DNA from: Azorinus chamasolen | Lineage: Eukaryota > Mollusca > Bivalvia > Cardiida > Solecurtidae | Assembly: GCA_963576725.1 (NCBI GenBank) | Contig: OY755246.1 | Coordinates: 78,721,540-78,785,539 of the forward strand | Length of the DNA: 64,000 nt | Direction of reading: 5' to 3' | Part shown: piece after piece, positions 23,001 to 35,000 of the stretch | Layout: each line of letters begins with the position of its first letter | How positions within the stretch are numbered: position 1 is the stretch's first letter | The notes under the pieces: generated by a model | Told to the model about the DNA's origin: nothing | The model's input: only the letters and a program-made list of their open reading frames with translations | Databases searched by the model: none | Program-made: the position numbers and the translations under genes

Positions 23001-26000
23001 TTAAATGCACTTATTACTTACAGCATTGTTTTGTATATACATGTACATACCATGAAAGTCTAGGTAAGTTACTCGGCACCTCATAAATAGTTTTGTGTTA
23101 ACCCATTACTCCATAGACCACTTCAGACCATTCCCTCGTAGACTACTTTTAGACCCAGCATCTTTCAATAAACCTTCTGATTAGGAGCATTCTAATAGAA
23201 ACAGGAAAATGTTAGAAGTGTGAACTTTTTAATAAAGTCTGTGTCACTTTGTGAACCATTGCTTATCACAATTGTTTCAATTACACTGACTAATCTAGGC
23301 AAACAATGTAGACCAGGAACAAACAGCTCCTCATGGAACCATTCAATCAAGTTCTGATTTAATCCATTCTCTCTTACTGACACCTATTTGCCCCTCTGTA
23401 AACACCATTAATTGAAACCCTTATGATAAATAGAGCATTTGCTCCATTGGAGCAAATGCTCTATTTATCACAATGGTTTCAAAACTGCACAATTCTAAAA
23501 TTCTCCTTTTCTATAGTAAATGCTCCTTTTCGGTAGATTAATTTAAAGTGTTTGGGTCTAAAATAGTCTAGGAGGGAATGAGTTGAGTTATAAATATGGT
23601 GACCCATTCATCTTTACAAACCATTGGTGACTGAGTACTGAATGTAATCAGGATAATACCTGAAGCTCCGCCCACTGCTTTCCCCAAGGTGGAGTTAATG
23701 ATGCAGGAATGTACACTAAGGTCAAGGTCAAAATGTTCCTCTGTGCCTCTGTAACAAAAATGTGTACACTAAGGGCAAACTTATTGTAATATCTGTTTTA
23801 ACTCTATATCTTATGGATATTCATGTTTTAACTCTATATCTTATGGATATTCATGTTTTAACTCTATATCTTATGGATATTCATGTTTTAACTCTATATC
23901 TTATGGATATTCATGTTTTAACTCTATATCTTATGGATATTCATGTAAGACATAATGACAGAATCAATATATTAAAATTTTACAAATAGAATAAGACCAG
24001 TTTTTGCAAATTGCAGAGATGTAAAATCGGATCTTCTCTGCCCTGTTTGCAAATGCCAGTACACTCTCTTCTATCAATCAAAGGGTTAACCATTCGCTCC
24101 CTATTCACGTCAATATACCTACCTGTAAATAGTGAAGACCCAGATGAGACAGCTCCTGCAGGAGCTGTCTCATCTGGGTCTACAATATTTACAAGTTGAT
24201 TGTGCAACCAGCGCACTCAGCAGCAGTGATTGCACAGCGATATACTTGTACACAATGAAGATATATGTAATTATACAACAGGGCATGAGTAAAGAAGGAG
24301 AAATGTATTTTAAAATTCAGCAAGCGAAGGGTTAATATACATGTAGCTACCTATGACAGGGTAAGTTTTGTTTAGACAATAAGAGTACAAAAAACTAAGA
24401 CTGGTGGTGGTGTTGTTGTTTGTTTGTTGTTGTTTTTTCAGACAATACTAGATGATGCTCAGGTACTTACCTCCCTGTTGGTCCGTAGAACCCTGTGGCA
24501 TGGCACTCATCAATCATAACCATGGCATGATACTTCTCTGCAAGGTTCACAATTTCCCTTTAAAACAGTAAAAAAAATCAGTGTTTACAAAATCCCTTTA
24601 AACAGTAAACAACAACCTGCAATATCCACAATATCCCTTTAAGCAATATACAAATGCAATGTTCACAGCATCTATTTAAACAATAAAAGGTGCAGTGTTC
24701 ACATATCCCATTAAACAGTAAAATAAGCAATGTTTACAATATCTATTTAAACAGTGAAAAAAGCAATGTTTATACATGTATATCTCTTTAAACAGTAAAT
24801 TATGCAATGTTTGCAATATCACTTTAAATCGTAAATTAAAAAAAATGTGCAATGTTCACAATATTCATTCAAATAATAAATAAAAACAAATGCAATTTTC
24901 GCCATGTCCCCTCTAAACAATATAAACAATACAATGTTAACACTACTGGATTCCCTTTAAACAGTACAAAATGCAATGTTCATATTATCCCTTTAAACAG
25001 TTCAAAATGCAAAATTCACAGTATCCCTTTAAACAGTTCAAAATGCAATGTTCAAACTATCCCTTTAAACAGTTCAAAATGCAATGTTCACACTATCCCT
25101 TTAAACAGTACACAAGAATGTTCTGTAAATACACCTTTTTATGCTTTTGCAAACAGCAAACCCAGATCTAAAGGATCTGCCTTGGCCAGCAAACGACAAA
25201 TTATACATAATTCATGCAACTAATATGTATGATGTCATAATTTCTGACCTGAATTTTCATGGAGTAAATGGTTAACAAGCAATCTAAAGCAATGCCTTTA
25301 GACAACAAAGAAAACACAATATCATTTCTTAAAGCCAGACATCGGAATATGATTTTGCAGAATTACGTTATTAATTACATTCATGAAATATCTAAGCATG
25401 CTAAAACATACTAATATCATGAGAAATTAAATGATGAAATTTAATGTTTTAATAAACATATCAATAATTAACCCTTCTCTTGCTGAATTTTAAAATACAT
25501 TTCTCCTTCTTTACCCATTCCCTGTTGTATAATTACATATATCTTCCGCTGTGTACAAGTATTTCGCTGTGCAATCACTGCTGTGGAGTGCACTGGTTGC
25601 ACAATCAACTTGTAAATAGTGCAGACCCTGATGAGACAGCTCCTGCAGGAGCTGTCTCATCTGGGTCTTCACTATTTACAGGTAGGTATATTGACGTGAA
25701 TAGCAAGCGAAGGGTTAATTCTCTTTTAAGCACTTTAATTTGGCTCAGCTGTAAATTCAATTGCCGAAATATATGTCGAGAATGACACAGCTGAATAACT
25801 GGTATACAGGAAATGAGGTAATTTTGCACCATATTTATAACATTTGATTGTTTAGCTGAGACAAATATTAAAATAGTTGAAAATTTATATGTAGATAATT
25901 AACAGAACAACAGTCCATGTTGAGGGTTTGAAAAAGAATGACAATATCCATAGCAACAGAAAGGTTGACATTTTCCTCATGTAGACAACTTTTGGCACCA

Positions 26001-29000
26001 TTGCAAACAGGGTAAACCAAGATCAGATGGCCCTTGTAATAAACATCTGATCAAGGTCTGGTTCTGATTGATTGTCAAATTATATAGTTATGAATTAACA
26101 GTTTCTGCAAAAGGCAAAATATTCTGTGTTCATATACCATTAACCCACTCCCCTATAGAAGCGGCTTATAGTGTATTTAAATTATTCATCCGCTGAAGAA
26201 AATAGTTCATATTTATACAGTTATGAAAATATAGCATAATAACTATTTTCAATATCCTAGCAGGTGGTACCTTAAAGCAGGATGAAAGTAAAGCAGAATG
26301 CGCCTTAAGGCGCATTCTGCTTTACTTTCATCCTTCTTTAAGTGGTCATCTGTCTTCATAACTAGAAACAGGCCATTGGGTAAAGGGTTAACCCACTCCC
26401 TCATGGGCTTGGTTTAGATCATTCCCCATCGACTTGGTTTGGATCATTCCCCATGGACTTGATTTGGATCATTCCCTCATACAATATTTTAGACCCAACC
26501 TCTTTGAATAAACCTACTGAAAAGGAGCAAGTACTAGAAATAAAAGATAATTATAGGAAAGTGTAGTTTTCGATCTATTGTGATAAATAGAGTAGACCCA
26601 GATCAAATTGCTCCTGTGGGAGCCGTCTGATCGGGATCTGTTCTATTTGCTTATGATATAATATAGATATGATTCTACACTTTCTACCATGGGCAATCAC
26701 GTTCCATATCCATGTGCTATTATAACAGTTAGTCTAATTGATATTCATGATGTCATTAATTCTTACATAAATATTCATGGAGGAAAGGATTAAAGCAAAT
26801 GCTCTATATACCACAATGGTTGCATAAAGTGGAGTTTAGAGAGGAGTCAATAGGTGTCAGTATGAGGGAATTGGTTAAGAACATTCAGTTAATAATTATT
26901 TATGATGTCATTATATCACATAAATATTCATGAAAGGGTTGATGGGGCTGTTTTACTTACTTCAGAGGGGTCACATTCCCATCCATACTGAACACTCCAT
27001 CTGAGACAATCAAACGTTGCCTGCAAGACTGTGTCTCCTGTAGTTGCTTTTCAAGTTCTGAAGAAAAAAGACACTACTGTAACCCAGTCTGCAATCAGTA
27101 AAAATGACCCACTTGAATGGTTACCATAATACTGTACCGTACTTCCAATGATAGCAGAGGCCAGATGCATGAGTTAAAACATTTTCAAGAATAGCTCTTT
27201 TACTTCTCCACCAAACCCTACATTGTGACCACTCCATTAGAAACATCTCTTTGAGAAGATTCTAAGGAGTGGCCACAATATGGGATTTGGAGGAGATATT
27301 TGAATATGCACCTTTAACTCCAACTGGCACTGACCCTCTGCAATTATATATTACTTTGTGCCAATTTACATTGTATGTCATATTTGATGTGACCTATACA
27401 TTCTTGCAGTCATCTACAATCCATTTCATACAATTCCTTGTTGTAGTGCCCTAGACACAACCCAGTCATTAAGAGTCTTTTCAGTAAGCCATTTTGTGCC
27501 ATAAAGATACTGCAAGGATTGTTGCTCCCAGTAGCAACTTGGCTCCAACAAAGGATGTAAAGAATTGTGCAGTTTTGAAACCTTTATGACAAATGGAGCA
27601 TTTGCTCCATGAGTCAGCAAAATGCTCTTTTCATCATAATGGTTTAAAAAAAATGACAGTCACAAAAGGTGTCAATATGGATGAATGGGTTAACCCATTT
27701 CTAGCTGAAAAAGATGTTTGCTAAAAGTCTGATCTATTACCATGCTTACTGACTTTGGACTCATTCAAAGTTTTGAAAACTTAGTTGACTTATAGTATTT
27801 TCTTGTTCGCTTGTTTTTCTTTAACCTTTTCTTCATGAATAACTAAATTAACTAGATTGATTTTTAAAATAGCACTTGGACACAGGAATATATGGCCATG
27901 ACTGAAACTGTAGAATCATATCTAAAATATTATTTCATATACAAGCAGATTCATTACCCTTCTGATCCCCTCTGTTTGCAATGACATAGAAAAAACATAT
28001 TTATGAGTGAGTAAATGACTGAGTGAGTTGGGTTTTACATCACTGAATAGGTCATATAGCGCCGGTGAATGATGTGATGATGATTTCAGGAAGATGATTT
28101 CGGCTAATCTCATTCACTGCAAAGCAGCGCATGGGATCAAAACCACCAACCTGCCTTCCTTTTAATTATTGGCAGAGGAGATAATCTCCGTCCAATAAAC
28201 AAACACATCCCCTGTGACAATACATCCCCAAAACCACTGCAACATAGGAAGGTCTCTGGGGCATATTTATGAAGTGAATAGTTAAATGATTGGACCAAAA
28301 TGTCAAATAGTATGACATGGCTGCAAGGTTGCTTGATGTGTCATCTTTGCGCAGACTATTCACAAATGTATGTCCAGTCATGATTAGAAGGATAAGTTCC
28401 TAATTCTGTCATCTGCGAACTTTTTGTCTGCTACCATTTCCATTTTTTAATTTTCTTCATTTTTGTTTCAAAAACATAGTCATAGTAACAGTCTGGATCC
28501 TGATGAGATGCAGAGTTACTGGGCGTCTCATCTGGATCCAAATTGTTTGCATAGGTAATCACAGATGTGACATTGGCAGCGACAGAGTTAATGTAAGTTC
28601 TAATCACAAATACAATAAATGAATGACTAAATCGATCCTGCAACAAAATGTCAACCTACCACCAGTATCCATGTGCTTGTAGCGATACCGTTGGGCTTTG
28701 CAAAGACGGATTCCGTCAATGATTGAAGCATGGTTGAGCTCATCGGACAGTACTGCATCATCCTCAGATAACATAACCTCAAACAGTCCGGCATTGGCAT
28801 CAAAACAACTAATATACAAAATGCAGTCTTCCTTTCCATGAAATTTAGCAATTTTCTCTTCAAGATCTTTGTGAATATCCTAGAAACAATCAGAGAAATA
28901 AGATATATAAATTAAAACTTTTTAAAAAACTTTTTAAAAATAGCTCCTTTATTTCGATCTCCCCCAAACCCTATGTTGTAACCACTCTTTAGAATCATCT

Positions 29001-32000
29001 CTATGAGGCGATTCTAAAGAGTCATCATATCATAAGGTTTGGTGGAGAAATAACCATTTTAGTACAGTAAAACCCCTCTAATGCGACCACCAAAAAGATA
29101 TAACAGTCTGGGTCTTAAAGGCAGGTGGTAGCTTAATGCAGGTTGAAAGTTATGCAGAAAGCTCTGGCAGGAGCTTTCTGCATAACTTTCGACCTGCATT
29201 AAGCAACCACCTGCTTTTAAAGACATTTATTTCCATTCATAAAGTGGTCGCATTAGAGGGGTTTTACTGTATTTGCTTATGTACACAGGATGCTCTGGCA
29301 TTGGTAGAAACTATAGAATCAGATCTTTATTATTCCATAATCAAACACAGCAGACCATGATCAGATGACTCTTACAGGATACACACTCTAGTTTGCAACA
29401 GTAATTATAAATCTCCAATCCTGTTTGCAATCCCAGGATCTTGCACAATAACCCTTTAATCCATAAATACTCCTTTAGATCTTTGCCAAAAGAGTAGACC
29501 CAGATATAGGAGCCATCTGACCAGGGTCTGCTCTGTTTGCTTATAAAATAACATAGATCTCTATGATTCTACAGTTTTTTCCATAGCCAAAACTCCCTGT
29601 GTCCATGGCATGTGTGTTGTTGTATTAGTTAAGTTACATGATATTCATGATGTCATTATTTCTTACATGAATATTCATGGAGTAAAGGGATAACTCAGTG
29701 AGAACCTCTCAATAGAAACAGTGTGTGATTAATCAAGTGAGATCGATTGTACACTTAGTGTGTAGAACAACTAGGTTCTCAAATGAGAACCTTGAATCGT
29801 GGATGCTATACCATATCTATGTCAAATATAATGATTTAAGAATATAAATTAGCTAATTTTTAGAACGGCATATGGGAATTTTCATGACAGAAATTCAGAA
29901 TCAAATCACTATTACTCTGTAAACAAACAAAGCAGATCTCTTGCACATCTCATGAAGTGCAAATGCTCATCTGTTCATTTGTAGCCCTTGTGATGGTGAA
30001 CAAGTTTCATAAGATTTGCATAAATAAACTGTTAAAATAGTCCATAAACTAATGCTGGGACCAATCGAAATAATACTTGAATCCATCTCGCTACTCATTG
30101 CACTACCAATATTATTGCCACTAGTCTTTTTGCCATGTTTTATGACATACCAAGAGTGTGTAACACTATGTAACACTATGTAACCCTATATTATTTCTTA
30201 TAAACCATGCACAGCCTACAAGGTGGTTGACTGTGAATATCACTACTGAATGCATACTTACCATGGTGCCGCAGATAAATCGTACTGAACTCAGACCTGC
30301 TCCATGAGTGTCCAGTGCTTTCTTTCCTGCCTCAATCACAGCTGGGTGACTCTGTCAAAAAAAATCAGTTCTAAATAAAGCGGAGTCCCAGATAAGATGC
30401 ATAAATTAAACCCTTTTCAAGAATATCCCCTTAATTTCTCCACCAAACCCTCTGTTGTTACCACTCTTCAGATCCACCTCAAAGAGACAATTCTAACGAG
30501 TGGTCAGGTTACACTCAGTTTGGTAGATAAATGACAATTATACACCCTAATCTATGGCTCAGTGAATACAGACTGCATTCAGACAGACAGACAAACTGCC
30601 AGGCCTGATCTCAAGATAAAGGCATTTAAAGAAAAGACAGCACAAAAGTTAAACGAAGAGAATTAACCATTTACTCCATGAATATTCATGTAAGAAATAA
30701 AACCCTGCCTATAAAACTCTGTAAAAAAGGAGTTGGCAGTATTAAGGGATATACATGTAGATAGATGTTTCACACAGACAAACTATCAGGCCAGGGTCCA
30801 TGCTTATAAAACTTTTAGTTGAGTCTGAGTTCGTTCTCAAGTTTTTGATTGGTCAGATTTGAGCCTTTGGCTATCAATTAAAAGCTTGAGAACTCAAATC
30901 TGACCAATCAAAAGCGTGAGAACGAAACTCAGACTCAACTAAAAGCTTTATAAGCAGGGGCCCTGATCTCAAGATAATTAAGAGACTCAACAGAGAAGAC
31001 AGCTAGCACAGCAGTTAGACCGAGGGAATTTAACTGCATATATACTCATTAAATATTCATGTAAATAAAATCATATTTGTGTGAATATCAACTAGCTAAA
31101 TAGATATATTTATACTAGCATATGAACAAGAAAGGTTTTGGCCGTAGTTAAAATTGAAGAATCAGATCTATATAATTCTGTAAGCAAACAGGGCAGACCC
31201 TGATCAGATGGCTCCTATATTATTAGCATCCTCCATCTGACCTTGACCTACTCTGTTTGAAAATGTTAAAGTGATATCTCTCTGGAGTGAAGGGTCAATA
31301 TAAATGTTTGGACTCTTTGAAGTAAAACACCCTTGAGCCTGACCTTGGTATTGTTTGTTTATATTTGAGTTTTACATCACTTAAACAGTAATTAACCCTT
31401 CGCTTGCTATTCACGTCAATATACCTACCTGTAAATAGTGAAGACCCAGATGAGACAGCTCCTGCAGGAGCTGTCTCATCAGTGTCTGCACTATTTACAC
31501 ATTGATTGTGCAACAAGCGAAGGTTTAAGTCATATTGCAACGTCCAGCTAATTACAGGTGGAGTAAGACACCAGGGACATTTCTGTGTATGGAACGAATT
31601 AAATTGTTTCGTGCACAAAACACCAAGGTAGAACTACCAGCATACAGCAAGCCAGCTGCTAAATTGAACAGTCTGGTATCTAGGCTGTACTGAGGGTAAA
31701 TTTGATTCAGGGGAGATAATAAATATAAAAATATTCATAATTGACAGTAGTAATTCTCTCCCTGTTGAAAATCCAAGCAAAAAATAAGGACATCATGATA
31801 AGTTTTCATCTGAACTTGAATAATGGCATACAATGTATGTACATATGAATTTTTGGAACTGGTAGAAACTATTATTTGTTTTATAAGCAAACAGAAGAGA
31901 CCCTATTCGAATGGTTCCTACAGGAGCCGTCTGATCTGGTCTACTCTGTTGGCAAAGACAAGAAAGAACTTTTATAAGAGGAATTAAGTATATTTTGAAT

Positions 32001-35000
32001 AAAGTAAAACCCTATGGAGAAGAACCTATGCAAACAGAGTAGCCCAATATCAGATGGCTCCAACTGGAACTGCCTCAGATCAGGGTCTGCTCTGTTTGCC
32101 TATGGAATTGTTTGTTAATTACCAGACTAGAATTGTGTGTATATTACATCTGGTGCAATGAGATCTGTCATGGATGTTTGTAATTTATTAACACTTTACC
32201 TCATTAATATTCATGTCAGAAACAATGACATCATGAATATTAATAAGCCGATTTTTATAATGATATATATGTAGACAGGATTCTGTGTCTTTGACAGGAT
32301 ATGTAGATCGAATTAAATGTTACTAACACTAAATTAACCCTTCCCTCATAGGCTACCAGTATTTTTAGATCCATCCCCTTTGACTAAATCTACCCAAAAG
32401 GAGCATTTACTAGAGAAAATGAAAAGTTTAGAATTGTGTAGTTTTGAAACCATTGTAATAGATTCAGCATTCGCTCCTATGGAGCAAATGCTCTATTTAT
32501 CACAATGGTTTTAACAAGTGACATCAAAATGCGTCAATATGAGGGTATAATTAAAACTGTCTCCTCCATTTCTGAATATTAAATAAACAAAAGATTTTGT
32601 AAACAAAAAATATTACTGAAAAAATATGATAACCAGTGCAGACAGAGAGAAGCTCTTCGGTTTGGGTCTACACTGTTTAGATTTTGTACTCAGTTCCCGC
32701 ACACTGGGTTAGATCTATGTTATTCCATAAGCAAGCAGATCTAATCCTACTGGAGCTATCTGATTTTGGTTTACTGGGTTTTCAGATGTTCCAAAAGTTA
32801 TCTTTATGAAGAAAATGTTTAACCCTTTCCTTCATATAAATGCATTTTCAAACAGAGTAGAGTCAGATCATACGCATCCTATAGTAGCCGTATGATCAGG
32901 GTCTGCTCTGTTTGCTAACTGAATTTGAAAGGTCTGTTTCTTTACTTTCTAAAATGGCTGCAATGTTCCACCTTCAATACTTCCTTGTAACTATTTCGTC
33001 CATGAATATTAAGAATGTATTGAAATTTGAAATAAACATAGAACAGGGAAAGGGTCTATTAACCCTTTACCTCGTATAAACGAGTTTTCACGCATTTGCA
33101 AACAGAGTAGACCCAGATCAGACGGCTCCTAGAGGAGCCGTCTGATCAGATTCTGCTCTGTTTGCTTATGGACATTGATAGATATGTTTCTTTACCTTCT
33201 AAAATGGCTACAATTTTCTACCTTCCTTATTTCATTATAACTATTTTGTCAATGAATATTCAGTAGGTATTAAAATTTGAAATAAACATAGAACAGGAAA
33301 GGGTTTAATAAGAGACTGCCACTTACTGATAAGCCCAGGTAGTTGTTGGCACAGAAGTTCAGGATGGAGCTGGTTGATCCATGGACATTGATGGTTGTGC
33401 CCTGTTTGGAAACTATCACCCTCTCAGACTTAAATGTACCCGCCTCTTTTATACCTAGAATAGTAAATTACCCCTTTACTCCATGAATATTCATGTCAGA
33501 AATATAATGACATCATGGATTTCAATAAACTGGAGTTTTATAATGATACTATGAGAGAATTTTTATAATGATACTATGAGAGAAGTTTTATAATATTTAT
33601 AATGATACTATGGGAGAAGTTTTATAATGATACTATTAGAGAAGTTTTATAATATTTATAATGATACTATGAGAGAAGTTTTATAATGATAGTATGAGAG
33701 ACGTTGACAGAAACTGTAGAATCAGACCTATATTATGTCATAATCAAATAGAGTAGCCTCAGATCAGACGGCAACTGTAGGAGCCGTCTGAACTCGGTCT
33801 ACTCTGTTTGCAAAGGTGTATAGAAAGCGTATTTATGGAGTAGAGGGTTAATGCCTAGTGGACCACTAAGTGCATAACACTTAACCCTTTATTCTGTGAA
33901 CATTCATGTAAGAAATAATTTAAATTACATAATCCCCTACTCCATAATTACGCCTTTATACGCCATTGCAAACAGAGTAGAACCTGACCAGATGGCTCCT
34001 GCAGGAACTTATCAGGGTCTGCTCTGTTTGCTTATGAAATAATTTACATCTGATTCTACGTACAGTTTTTGTCTTGGCAAAAAATTCATGAATTCATATA
34101 TCAACATAAAAAATCAGCTATTAAATATTCATGGTATCATTTCTTTGGTGAATTTTCATGGCGCAAAGGGTTAACTCTTTGCACACTAGCAGAGAAACCG
34201 TGATATCCCATATCTGGATCCAGATGCGGCAACTCATCAGCATCAAAATTATTTGACACTTTGACACTTGACACTTAAAATTATTTGACACTTTGGCCAT
34301 ATTTTGGCAAAGTAATAAGAGAAACGTTATCATAAAAATGAAGAAGACAACATTTATTGCAGATAAAAAATCACTTCGAATGCAAAGAGTTGATCAGATG
34401 AATTTTTATAATGGCACATGAAGACAGAAATTTTTGGCAATGGCAGAAATTGTAGAATCAAATTGATATACATTGTACATGTAACTACATTAGCAAGCAG
34501 AGCAGATCCTGATAAGACAGCTGTGCCTATAGGAGCATAAGGAATTATCTGATCTGGGTCTACCCTGTTTGCAAAAGCATTAAAAGTAAAGAGCTAAATG
34601 TCTAGGGGAACCTTTTGTGCATCAAATAAAAAAGTAATACCTAACAAATGTAAATAGCACCATAAATATGTCTTTTTGATACCTTTGCGAGCTAGATCAG
34701 ATAGATCCTGTAGGAGCAGTCTGATAAGGGTCTGCACATGATCTGTTTCGCTATGGATATTTGCCAACCCTGTGACCTTGACCTTTGACCCATGGACCTA
34801 GGAGTTGAACGCGACACATCGTCTTTGTGTGGTGAATATTTGTGCCAAGTTATTTTGAAATCCATTCACAGATAAAGAAGTTATAGAAGGGACACGAATT
34901 TGGGACGGACGGATGGAAGGACAGACGGACGTACTGACGGACGGCCGGACAGACGGAAGGACGGAAGGACGGACAATGCGATTACTATATTCCCGCCTTT

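Noticed and set aside
23762..23989. Protein-like repeat [10 protein letters not shown] x5
   Set aside because: It comes from the 30-bp tandem repeat of a transposon end, which happens to be a multiple of three with no stop.
23795..25108. CRISPR-like array
   Set aside because: The repeats are directly tandem with no unique spacers, in intronic eukaryotic DNA.
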